From: Takakia lepidozioides
Lineage: Eukaryota > Streptophyta > Takakiopsida > Takakiales > Takakiaceae
Assembly: GCA_030704615.1 (NCBI GenBank)
Contig: CM060733.1
Coordinates: 56,854,001-56,918,000, forward strand
Reading direction: 5' to 3'
Length of the DNA: 64,000 nucleotides
Part shown: piece after piece, positions 1 to 9,471 of the stretch
Layout of the letters: every line of letters starts with the position of its first letter
Position numbering within the stretch: position 1 is the stretch's first letter
The notes under the pieces: generated by a model
The model's database searches: none
The model's input: the letters and a program-made list of their open reading frames with translations, nothing else
What the model was told of the DNA's origin: nothing
Program-made: the position numbers and the translations under genes

Positions 1-1540
1 CATACAGAACCGAAAATGCGGCGCCGCATTTCCGTTTTGTATTTGAGGCATGGAGCTGAGGGACTGACTGTTGAACCGCATTTCCGTCAGTTGATTTGAG
101 ACCTTCATACTCTCCAGACGGGAAATGACGGCTACCGCATTTCCATTCTGACTGAATCGTGAACCATCGGAACTGAAATGCGGTGCCGCATTTCGTCGAG
201 TCGCACCTTCCGACATTCCAGAACGGAAATGCGGCGCCGCATTTCCGTTTTGTATTTGAGGCATGGACTGAGGGACGGAAATGCGGCACCGCATTTCCGT
301 CCGTTTAGACCTTCATACTCTCTAGAACGGAAAATGCGGAAATGCGGTACCGCATTCCGTTCTGACTGAAAATCGCGAACCATTGGAACTGAAATGCGGC
401 ACCGCATTTCCGTCTGAGTCGCACCTTCTCCAGAACGGAAATGCGTCGCAGCATTTCCGTTTTGTATCTGAGGCATGGAGCCGAGGGACGAAAATGTTGC
501 ACCGCTCTTCAGAACGGAAATGCAGTTACCGCATATCGTTCTGACTGAAATGTCAAGTGAAACCATCGGAACTGAAATGCGGCCCGCATTCCGTCTGAGT
601 CGCACCTTCCGACATTCCAGAACGGAAATGCGGCGCCGCATTCCGTTTGTATCTGAGGCATGGAGCCGCAGGGACGGAATGCTGCACCGCATTTCCGATC
701 CGGTTGAGACCTTCGTACTCTCCGAACGGAAATGCGGTACCGCATTTCCGTTCTGACTGAAAATCGTGAACCATCGGAACTGAAATGCGGCACCGCATTT
801 TCGTCCGAGTCTCACCTTCCGACATTCCAGAACGGAAATGCGGCGCCGCATTTCCGTTTTGTATCTGAGGCATGGAGCCGAGGGACGGAAATGCTGCACC
901 GCATTTCCGACCGGTTGAGACCTTCGTACTCTCAGAACGGAAATGCGGTACCGCATTTCGTTCTGACTGAAATCGTGAACCATCGAACTGAAATGAGGCA
1001 CCGTATTTCCGTCCGAGTCGCACTTTTCGACATTCAGGAACGGAAATGCGCGCCGCATTTCCGTTTGTATCTGAGGCATGGAGCTGTGGGACGGGAAATG
1101 CCGGCATCGTATTCCGTCCAGGTGAGACCTTCATACTCTCACGAACGGAAATGTGGCATGACATTTTCGTTAAAACAACTAAGGTATGTGAAGGTGGAAC
1201 GGAAATGCGGTACCGCATTTCCGTTCTGATTGAAAATCAGGAACCACGGGAACTGAAATGCGGCGCCGCATTTGTATCTCAGGCATGGAGCTGTGCGACG
1301 GAAATGCGGTGCCGCATTTCCATCTGTGTGGGACCTTCATACTCTGCAGACCGGAAATGCGGCACCGCATTTCCGTTCAACAACTAAGGTTTGTGAAGGT
1401 GGAACGGAAATGCGGTGCCGCATTTTCGTGCAACAAGTACGGTATGTGTAGCTTCGGGATGGTACTTAACGGAAATGCGGCGCCGCATTTGCATTTTCAC
1501 TCTAACTCATCAGACGCTGGGACAGAAATGCCATGATATG
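1..1540. repeat. Palindrome array A1 with higher-order structure
   Basis: The stretch is built from a short palindrome of form GAAATGCGG-YR-CCGCATTTC, repeated about every 50 bases. About seven higher-order units of roughly 190-220 bp start near 9, 224, 434, 620, 831, 1,038 and 1,258. Each unit holds four palindrome boxes in fixed order separated by unit-specific spacers (TTTTGTATCTGAGGCATGG, then GAGACCTTCATACTCTC, then TCTGACTGAAAATCGTGAACC, then GAGTCGCACCTTCCGACATT). The long open frames here (for example 132-1,079 minus) are translations of the repeat and not genes. It lies just upstream of ParB-methyltransferase copy A, which has the same palindrome in its introns. Confidence 0.93.
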
Positions 1541-2109
1541 TGAACACGTGGAGCAACGGAATTGCGGCACATGTCTGCACTCTATCTGACTGAAGTGGCA
1601 GGAGGCGGCGTGGCCTGACCGTTGGATAATGATGTTTGTTTTTTGGACGGCAGGCGTACCCTTGACGATTCGATTTCTGTAATGACGCAAAGTCCCCGAG
1701 GAGACACTTTCGTCCAAGCCTTTCGAACCCAAGTGGTGCATCACCGCCGTTTCATCTTCTTTTGTCGTGTCTACTAAGTCACCCCTCTCGCGCCCTTTCC
1801 ATCTGCACTCTTTGCCCCTTTTCCCTGTCTCTGTTCTTCTTATGCTCGAACCTGAGAGGGAGGGAGTGCGTGCAACAGAGAAGAGACGTCGTCGCAAGCT
1901 CCGAAAATTGTACTTCGGACGTAGGCCAATGCCAAAGGGGAGGAAGCAGATGCATCTACAGGAGGAGATTGCAATCGCACAGCATCAGGCCACGCAGGCA
2001 ACCCAGCCACCACTGAGAGCTCCGTGCTATCGGGATTTGCGAGCTGATCGAGCACCAAAACCCCCCTCATTTTTCTTCTGCAATCTTAGACTGTATGCTA
2101 GGAGACTGA
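1541..2109. other. 5' flank of copy A, no recognised gene
   Basis: Between the palindrome array and the first supported codon of copy A. An open frame crosses 1,767-2,249 on the plus strand but overlaps the better-supported frame that starts at 2,110, and I recognise no domain in it. The region could hold the promoter and 5' leader of copy A. No clear TATA element was found. Confidence 0.5.
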
Positions 2110-5100
2110 ATGCAGAAGATGTTTGCATGCCTAACGGAAAAGTTGGACGTGCTGGAGGGATTGCAGGAAGACCGCATGAAAGAGTCCGTGGAGCTAGCTG
2201 CAGCACGCACACCCGCCGATCCACGAGCACGGGTCTTCTTCGGGCCTAGCCCTGTGCGTTTCAAGGACGCGGCTTCACGGGCAAGTCTTTGCAGTTCAAA
2301 GCCCCCAGAGAGCGACTCGGTTGGAAAGGTCATGGAGAATCGCCAGCAGGGGTCGAGCCCTTCTCCAGCAAAGACGAAGAAGAAGCAGCCCGTCCTTCAA
2401 TTTGTTCTGAACCGGGACCAGGCCGTTTCCCCCCCACCCAGGCGAATGAAGCAGATTCAATTGCAGCAGACACCTTCACCTGCAAGAATGAGGAAGCACA
2501 AAGCAATCAGGGGGAGGGCGGAGCAGTCTCCCGCAAAACCGATTCCACGAGCTGAAGCCCAGTTCCTGCTTGATTTCCAACCTGGTGATGTTGGGGGCGT
2601 CTCTGCTGCAGCGAAGGCAATGGGATCGACCGATTTTCGTCGATCTGGAGGAGGGTGCTGCCGCTCAACGTTCGCAGCAAGACCTGACCACCGTTGAGGA
2701 AGATCTTCAGAATACTGCAGGCCCGGAGGAGGCCTCTGCAATTGCAGAATTGCCCGCAAAGATTCCCCAGAGTGCAGCTCCAGTTGGGGATGCTCCAGCT
2801 GCTCAGCCCCTACCGCCACCTGCAGAAATGTCTCCGGAGGAATTCCAAAGTGCAGCGGATACAATGTTGGAGGAGACACACAGTAGCATTGGCAGAGTTC
2901 TGGGCAGCAGGGGACTCTTCGAATCCCACTCTGTCGCATGGTCTCCCTTCCCATCGTCAGGCAGGCACTTCCCGGAGATGTGGATAAGCTCAAGTTTCGC
3001 ATTTCGAGAAGGGTACCGTCTAGGTTCGCCAGCCTTCTACGTTTCCATTGAGAATGAGGACGGCGAATCTCGTGGACCCACTGCGGATGAATTGTCAACA
3101 TGGGATACCCACTGGCACACTCGCAACGACGAATTCGAGGCAACGCTGAAGGGTGATCCAGACTTCGGCCATATGTCGGGTAAAATGTTCTTTGTGTGGG
3201 ACGGGAATCACCGACTTCTTGCCTGGTGGGAGTACATCAAGCAGAACCATGCCAAGCACATTGGCTGGCATTACATGGTGGAGTGTGTCATCCTCAAGGT
3301 GAAGGCGGCAGACTCCTCCCTGCTCAAGAATGCCATGGCGGACCTCAACTCGTAAGATACTCATACCCTCCCAAGCACGTTCGAAATGCGGTGCCGCATT
3401 TCGGTTTCCAATCTGTTTTGTTTCCGTGCTTCCGTGGACTGAACTGGAGAGTGTGCCTTGCAGGGTCACTGAAAATGCGTACGTGCATACCCACATGGCA
3501 CATATGCTGTACAGGGTGAGGAAAACTGGTCTCACTGATCCGCACATGTTGCGGAAATGCTGGAGCCCGAGCTCATTCAGAAAGCCGTGGCAAAAACTGA
3601 CCGGACATGGTATCGTCTCACTATGGATGGAATGGTGGAGGTGATATACGAAGTAAGTCGTCCTCCCATTTCCCTCTGCTCATCCTTCCCCAATTTTCAG
3701 TAATCTTTCCACATGAATCGAATGTAACGCTTCTGCATGTTTGTTGGCAGCAGTCAAACATCAAGCTGGATTTGGCCCATGCCAAACGCTTCTTCATGGA
3801 AAGTGAGGGGCAGGTCAAAACGTTGCAGTCATTGACTGAGCACTTGAAGGAAGCCGGGGTCAAGTCCAGAACGAAATACAAGTCAAAGCTTGTGAAGCTG
3901 GTGGCCATTGCAGATCCGGCACTTGGAAAGGACTTCATCCCCGAGATTGCAAAACACTATTCTCGGGCCATGCAGCCGACCATGCAGTTGGAGAAACTGC
4001 ATCACCTCTCAACGGCATGTGTTGAGGCGAAAGAGAAGGTGAGGTTTCAATGCACTGAAGTTCCTTCCTAGCAATAGCCACTCTTCTTCCTGCTCCTGAC
4101 ATTGGATCGGAAATGGCAGACACGGTGGCTGTCGATCTGGAATGCATCGGAGAGTATAAGGACAATGTGGTCTTTTCCACTCGAAGTTTCCGACCCTGCA
4201 GTGGATGTGTGGCTCAACCGCATGACTTGGTGGTTCCAGGTAATTCAAGGTACTTCCCCAGATTTGCTTTTCTGAAATGAATTCCCTGAACTGCTACGTG
4301 ACAATGCATGTGGGAATCGCAGGTAATGACGAATGCGAAGGAGCAAGTCGTAATGCATACAAATTCGTTCGGCTTGTACGTCAAATGGGATGGAACACAG
4401 ACATTGGAAGACTACGTGACACGTTTCAGATGTGCGTACAAGGACAACCTCTTCGCCAGGGAGCTGCAGACAGCAAGAAGGAGCGTGGAGTTTACACATC
4501 AGGAGGGAGCGGGAAAAGCTGCAATGCGAATTGTTTACAGGTGAAGCCCAGCTGTCCTTGTATGCGAAGCCTGGTTATGAGGTTTGTCTGGGAAATGCGG
4601 CACCGCATTCGCATTTTTATGTTTTGGTTGCACTCTGCGAGTACGTTGGTCTCAACTTTTGCTCACGCATGCTGACTGCCCTGCAGGTATATGAAATACG
4701 TGCTTCTTCAGACAGGGGCCCTGGCTCAAGAGCCCCCGTTCTTCATGGCTTGGACCGTGGCGGGCCAAGCTGTGTCTACACACCCGAGATGCAGAAACAA
4801 TGGCATGCCGCGCATCTCGTTGGATGCCGTGGTACCTGGACATGTCTGGCGGAATTGTTGACGAGTCTGAGAAAGATCTGCACGCGAAAGCAGAAGAGAA
4901 GAGAAAGGAAAGACGTGTCCCTGCTCGGCCAGAGTCGGCAAAGGAAGCTGCTGCTCTGGAACAATCCAGAAAGGCAGCTGAGATGGCACAGAAGACGGTG
5001 GATGCAGCTGTGCAGGCTCAACAGAAGGGGTCGAAGAAGAAGCGGACTCGCCAGCAAGGAGCAGCAGTTGTGACACCAAGAAAAACGAAGAAGCAGAAAC

Positions 5101-7032
5101 AGATAGTGCAGGAAGAGGGTGACGAAGAGGACTCCGATGGAGACTTTGCAACCAGCCCACCCCCCGAAACGCAGCCGAAATCCCCTGTGCCCACCGTTGT
5201 CACGAGAGGGACGAGAACAGGCTCGGCAAAGAAGGCACTCTTCAACCCCCGGGGGGCACCCTTTCGAGCCGGTGGAAATGAAGAGGCCGAAAGTGGATCC
5301 CGATACAGTAGTCCAGTGTGTGTAAATGAGAGTTTCTTGGCGGCTTTGGATGGACGGGCAGCCAAGTTGGCATACATGAAGACCATGGAGGGTCTGAAGG
5401 GCAGAGCACTGAAGAAGGCGGCTGCCGAAGAGCCTTCCGACACCCCTGGGTTTCTGAAGATGGTCTCGTTCTTTGAGAGGGTGTGTGCAGACAAGGATTG
5501 CAGGAGGGGCGGAAATGCCACCGAGTGGTCTTGCGATATGATCATCTTGGATATTCCGGACGGAGAGCCTGTGGAAGGACTGCAAGCTTTGCCATCTTGG
5601 AACAGGTACTCCGAGGACTTTTGGAAGAAAGGATTCGGGCTCGCCCGCATGGTGTTGGACGACAGAGGCTGTGTGGTTGTCCTGGCGAGCAGAGGCAAAA
5701 ACACGCAGACAGGAATTGCGAAGTGGACCCGCAAGAGCGCCGTCCCAATTCTGAAGAAGAAGTGGACGTGCATCAACACATTGGGCCTTCGGTCGGAAGG
5801 GAAGAAGGTAATTACGACATTGGCACTCGTCCTTTCATTTTCTTAGGAGTTTTGAAATGCGGTGCCGCATTCGATTTGTAATCGTTCCCCACTGTGTATG
5901 CAGACGAAGCAGTTCGATGCATACTGCTTTGTGAAGGAGAACTCCACCTTTGCTTTCCGGAAGGAGGGATTGTTGGTTGACCCGAACTGCGACCCCATCG
6001 ATTACGACGTCCTGTTCAACAACGTTCCCACGGAACTTCTCCCTCATAGCCTCACTTCAACTGAACCCCTGCGGTATTCACGACTCGGAGCCCTGCCTTC
6101 ATTCAGACAATTATGGAGACATGCACTGACGTGGAGGGCACAGTGCTCGACCTCATCTGTGGGACAGGTATGCAGAATCTTGTTCTATGTTGTTCTGCAA
6201 ATTCTCGTTATGCTTTAATCGCAACATCTGAAGGGCCATGTCATAATGTGTGGATGGCATTGTAACAGGTGCCTCAATGTGGGCGGTTTTCCGACCGGCA
6301 CCTCTTTGCCTACGAGGAGGACACATCCGTCTGGGGATCCCATCTGGAAAGGCTGCAACGGAATGTGAAGGCTCCCATCGAAGCCAAAGACTCCTCGGAT
6401 TCGTCGGAGTCGGAGGAAGAGACAGTGGACATTGATGCCGAGGAGAACCCGGAATACGAGTGAGTGCAAACATTGTAAGTTTGCAAAGCCTTCTGGGTGA
6501 TTTTTTGTCAAACGCATTTCCGGACTGTGGTTCTCATTGGTCTCGTTGGTGATTGTTATGTGCAGGATTCCAGGATCCGGGTCGAAACATGTAGGGCCTA
6601 CACTTCTTGCTAGGAAGAATGTCTCGTTCTTTGCGAGGGCCGACTTCATGACGAGCCTGGTGAAGGACTACTCCTTTCCTAGTTATGCAGCTAAACTCGC
6701 AAATACAGCGATTAGACGATGTGAGAATCCCAGTAAAGTAGAGCAGATTTTGGAGAGGGCTAGGGAGGACAGAAGGATAAGGAAAGAGTTGGCAACAGCT
6801 GAGACAGTAGACGGGTGCGAAAGTTCATATGTGATTCAGCGGATGAGAGCGATGCAGACAGGAGGACGACGACCCAACGGAGGTGAGATGGTCGGTTCCG
6901 CAAGGGGAAGATGGGATTTTCGAAAGCCTGGCCACCGAGCAGTCCGCTGGAGATGAGGAAGGCAATGACGGGGTGGAGGCGGAGCAGGACAGTCAAGGAC
7001 AGGACGACAATAGTGATGATTTTCAAGATTAA
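2110..7032 (+). CDS. ParB-methyltransferase-like gene, copy A (nine exons, decayed)
   Basis: Exons inferred from GT-AG borders and alignment to copy B: 2,110-3,351; 3,464-3,652; 3,751-4,038; 4,120-4,239; 4,323-4,540; 4,687-5,807; 5,904-6,167; 6,269-6,459; 6,566-7,032. Order of parts: basic Ser/Pro-rich N-terminus; ParB/sulfiredoxin-like motif DGNHRLLAW (3,200-3,226); helical region ending in TWWFQ; Lys/Glu coiled-coil-like linker (about 4,860-5,150); permuted methyltransferase-like core with motif IV replaced by DIPDG (5,550-5,564) and SAM-site motif LDLICGTG at the 6,167 splice donor, then FAYEED in exon 8; acidic tail. The reading frame slips by one base near 2,600, 2,915, 3,010, 3,540, 4,770, 4,830, 6,065, 6,290 and 6,890, so this copy is probably a pseudogene or contains assembly indels. 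ATG 2,110 is the first in-frame Met. Likely role (inference): DNA binding or marking at the surrounding palindromes, without confirmed catalysis. Confidence 0.7.
2570..3351 (+). CDS. ParB/sulfiredoxin-like domain exon of copy A
   Basis: The C-terminal part of this exon carries FVWDGNHRLLAWWEYI, which fits the ParB/sulfiredoxin fold signature (D-G-x-H-R-x-x-A, the box II GxHR core). It is followed by the HYMVECVILKV strand typical of the end of that motif. Copy B has the matching IYDGNHRYLAWMDVI and HYAVNAKILDV. Upstream, RIPLCRM and DKLKF match RVPLCRM and EKLKL of copy B but lie in a second frame, so two compensating one-base slips (about 2,915 and 3,010) are present. The exon ends at CTC|GTAAGA. 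Confidence 0.72.
3382..3403. repeat. A-type palindrome in intron 1 of copy A
   Basis: CGAAATGCGG-TG-CCGCATTTCG, perfect 10-bp arms around a TG centre. It lies within the 3,352-3,463 intron. Confidence 0.9.
4592..4610. repeat. A-type palindrome in intron 5 of copy A
   Basis: GAAATGCGG-CA-CCGCATTC inside the 4,541-4,686 intron, directly followed by a second GCATTT half-site. Confidence 0.88.
4687..6459 (+). CDS. Permuted methyltransferase-like domain of copy A
   Basis: Motif order is IV, then I, then II, as in beta-class N6-adenine/N4-cytosine methyltransferases. Motif IV region CDMIILDIPDG (5,535-5,564) has a hydrophobic strand ending in D-x-P but lacks the aromatic residue of (D/N)PP(Y/W/F). 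A helix and a GCVVVLAS strand follow. The last bases of exon 7 read, in a shifted frame, GTVLDLICGTG (6,137-6,167), an excellent SAM-binding motif I. Exon 8 continues with a GASMWAV segment and, after another slip, FAYEEDTSVW, fitting the acidic motif II. Loss of the aromatic makes base-flipping catalysis doubtful; a binding-only role is possible. Confidence 0.65.
5854..5873. repeat. A-type palindrome in intron 6 of copy A
   Basis: GAAATGCGG-TG-CCGCATTCG inside the 5,808-5,903 intron, between the motif IV and motif I exons. Confidence 0.88.
6566..7032 (+). CDS. C-terminal exon of copy A with acidic tail
   Basis: Begins after an AG acceptor at 6,565. It contains a conserved block (ARKNVSFFARADFMTS and YAAKLAN) that aligns with RKATAVLFTPPKLM and MAERLAQ in the final exon of copy B. 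After a frame slip near 6,890 the sequence ends in an Asp/Glu/Gln-rich tail and TAA at 7,030-7,032. Copy B also ends in an acidic tail, which supports this frame as the real terminus. Confidence 0.6.
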
Positions 7033-7077
7033 TAGAATTTTAATGAACTCTCTGTACATTTAAATTCTCTTCCAGAG

Positions 7078-7087
7078 TATATAAAGG
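7078..7087 (+). promoter_or_regulatory. TATA-box-like element before array A2
   Basis: TATATAAAGG lies 46 bp past the stop codon of copy A and about 90 bp before palindrome array A2. It is a consensus plant TATA box in plus orientation with no good open reading frame behind it, so it could drive a non-coding transcript of the array. The evidence is the motif alone. Confidence 0.45.
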
Positions 7088-7167
7088 AAATTCTCCCCGT
7101 CCTTCATGTCTCCTCTCCCATGTGCTTCTCAACGACAACATCGTCCAAACCACGTCCCTCCCAAAAT

Positions 7168-8204
7168 CGGAAATGCGGCACCGCATTTCCATGTCGGAAC
7201 GGAAATGTGGCAACTGCAAAAACCTCCTTTGGAAATGCGGCACCGCATTTCCAAAACCCGGGCAAGAACAATTTTCCGTTTCATGGTTTGGACATCAGAA
7301 ACTATTCGGCCGAACGGGAATGCGGTGCCGCATTTCCGTTTTCGACACGGCAGTTTTGCCGATTGCCAGCTCCTTCCATGGAGGTAAATGGATATGCCAC
7401 CCTGCATGCGGAGGTCGAACATGGAAATGCGGTCCCGCATTTACATTTTGGAGATGGATGTTTTTGCAACTGCAGACCCATCGACGGAAATGCGGCTCCC
7501 CATTCCATGATGCTAGACGGGAATGCGGCACCGCATTCCATTGTCCAATAAGAAATTTCGATGACGTACATGGAAATGCGGCGCCGCATTTCCAAAACAG
7601 ACATCGTTGTTTGTCCAATTCCAAACCCTTTGACGGAAATGCGGCACCGCATTACATTGTCCAATAAGAACTTTCGATTGCCAAACATGGAAATGCGGCG
7701 CCGCATTTCCAAAACAGACATCGTTGTTTGTCCAATTCCAGTCCCGTGTGGGCATTCCGTCTTGTTGGACCGAAATGCGGCACCGCATTCCATTGTCCAA
7801 TACGAAATTTTGATGACGGACATGAAAATGCGGTGCTGCATTTTCAGAACGGACATCGTTGTTTGTCCAATTCCAGACCCTTCGAGGGAAGTGCGGCACC
7901 GCATTCCATTGTGCTCTCCAGAAATGCGGTGCCGCATTTCATTGTCCGGTACGAAATTTTGATGACGGACATGGAAATGCGGTGCCGCATTTCAAGTATG
8001 GACATGGACAAGCATTAGCGATTGGACATGCTTGGACAATTCAAGGTCCAATATGGAAATGCGGTGCTGCATTTCCAATTCGAAGGATAGTAATGCCATG
8101 TCAAGAAATGAAATGTTGTACAACATTTCCGTTACGACCACAACGGAGGAAAGGGAGCTGCCAGAAATCGCTGCATGGAGAAAAATGAAATGCGGTGCCG
8201 AATT
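7168..8204. repeat. Palindrome array A2
   Basis: Some 18 further copies of the GAAATGCGG-YR-CCGCATTTC palindrome. From about 7,520 to 7,990 they form about four units of roughly 118 bp in which two palindromes alternate, with spacers containing TTGTCCAATAAGAAATTTCG and ACATCGTTGTTTGTCCAATTC. The last copies are degenerate, but 8,110-8,129 is a perfect 20-bp palindrome with changed arms. With array A1 it brackets copy A. Confidence 0.92.
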
Positions 8205-8483
8205 TCCGAGCTTCGGCATGTACATGTTTCCTTTTACTCATACATGGATTTCCTTCACCTCAGGACTCTGATATTGCTGATTCTAGTATATTCATATGGA
8301 CAGACACATTGTAGAAATGAGACCACAAATTGTAAACAGTGGGCCAATTACGGCAGTTCTTGAACACAATGAAACACAAGCACACAAAAGTGAGGTACGA
8401 TGGGTTGTTTTATTGATCGAACACGATGTCTCACATTTAGCAACTCCAGACAAATCTAAGCCCTTCCTCCTTCTACATGGGCG
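8205..8483. other. Intergenic, nothing recognised
   Basis: A+T-richer spacer between array A2 and the 3' end of the minus-strand gene at 8,484. No repeat, RNA gene or coding homology seen. Confidence 0.5.
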
Positions 8484-9092
8484 TCACCAAGTCGACGGAA
8501 CTTCGATAGCCCTCAAAACAAGCTCATTACTGATGCGGCACCTCGAGGTAAACTGCAATGCGGTCGATCTGGTGCCCTTGGTGGAGCTGACGATAATGTC
8601 ATGCCCATCAATCATACCACCATCATACATTGACAAGGTCACTGTGGGCCTCATGTGCCCGTGCGATTCGTCTTCGCAACTCAGCCGAATGTCTCCATAC
8701 ACTGGAAGAGCGGAATGAACTCCACGAATATAGTTTTCCCCAGTGCCGTCCTCCCTGGTCCACTGGCAGCAGTTCCAGCGCCAAAGTGAGGCCGTGCGTG
8801 ATCTGTCCGGCATCCCATTCCACCTTGGTATATCGAGGTCAACAATTTTCAGGACCCACGGACCGCATTGACCCTCGCCCTCACCTCGCTCAAAGCGGTA
8901 ATTGCCCTCCAAATACTCCATTGCGCTCAAAAACTCTCGCTTGATTCCAAAAGCGTCTGTGAAAACAGAGAGCCAGACAATGATGTCTCCTAATTGTGGT
9001 TTGAACATAGCATAATCGTGGCCATGATAAGGGCAGTCAGCAGGATTTCGACGGCACGGCATCGTTGAAAAAGAGTAGCGGAGTACGCTCAA
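8484..9092 (-). CDS. Unknown protein, paralogue 1 of a divergent pair
   Basis: Open frame of about 200 codons; the first ATG is at 9,062 (MPCRRNPADCPY), although similarity to its partner begins slightly upstream (VLRxSF), so an upstream exon or start is possible. Shared blocks with the partner at 9,472-10,182 are DCPYxGxDYAMF, GDIIVW, FERG, RWNCCQW, YGDI, DGGMIxGHDI and ELVLRAI. The Cys and Trp residues and the DGGMIDGHDI loop are conserved. I do not recognise the family. It has no obvious signal peptide or membrane span and suggests a compact beta-rich globular protein. It lies inside the region carrying A-type palindromes and could be an accessory gene of that element. Confidence 0.7.
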   Translation of the reverse strand: MSVLRYSFSTMPCRRNPADCPYHGHDYAMFKPQLGDIIVWLSVFTDAFGIKREFLSAMEYLEGNYRFERGEGEGQCGPWVLKIVDLDIPRWNGMPDRSRTASLWRWNCCQWTREDGTGENYIRGVHSALPVYGDIRLSCEDESHGHMRPTVTLSMYDGGMIDGHDIIVSSTKGTRSTALQFTSRCRISNELVLRAIEVPSTW

Positions 9093-9471
9093 TGACAGTA
9101 GCTCCCTGATGGAGGAGGCAGCAGCACGGTGGCTGGAAGAAGTTCAAGCAAACGCTGCAATTCCTCACAAACACTCCATGGCACATTTAAATTTCCCCCC
9201 TACAGGAACCTGCACGGATGAAGATTGGTTGCTCCATGAATGTAGCCGTTTCAGTTTCCTTCCCTACCATGCAAACTATGGGTAGTCAGTGCCAGGTGGG
9301 CCTATAGCCACTCGAGACGACGAAGTCCATCCCCCCTTCGATGTAAATGCGGCGCCAAATTTCCATCCGGGGGATGGACTTCGGTGACAGATTTCAAACT
9401 ATACCCCGTGGATGAGAAAGAGGTATCGGTTCATCCACCGCTGGCGTGATGAACACGTTACACGATGATCG
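9093..9471. promoter_or_regulatory. Divergent intergenic region with nested hairpin
   Basis: Shared upstream region of the two divergent paralogues. At 9,321-9,383 a perfect 15-bp inverted repeat (CGAAGTCCATCCCCC and its complement) encloses a 33-base loop that itself holds a degenerate A-type palindrome (AAATGCGGCGCCAAATTT). Near 9,184 there is ACATTTAAATTT, a weak TATA-like stretch. Confidence 0.6.

Noticed and set aside
132-1079. 315-codon open frame on the minus strand
   Set aside because: It is a translation of the palindrome array; similar frames appear on both strands and repeat with the array.
1-1540. CRISPR-like array
   Set aside because: Regular palindromes with spacers, but the spacers themselves repeat in higher-order units, the genome is eukaryotic and there are no cas genes.
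5018-5779. 253-codon frame antisense to the methyltransferase exon
   Set aside because: Shadow frame; the plus-strand frame aligns with copy B and the antisense does not.
2110-7032. Bacterial contamination as source of the ParB-methylase
   Set aside because: The gene has GT-AG introns, family palindromes in the introns and a second copy linked to plant-type transposons.
7302-7937. Long frames on both strands across array A2
   Set aside because: Repeat-derived (recurrent MRRRIS and NAAPHF words), no independent homology.
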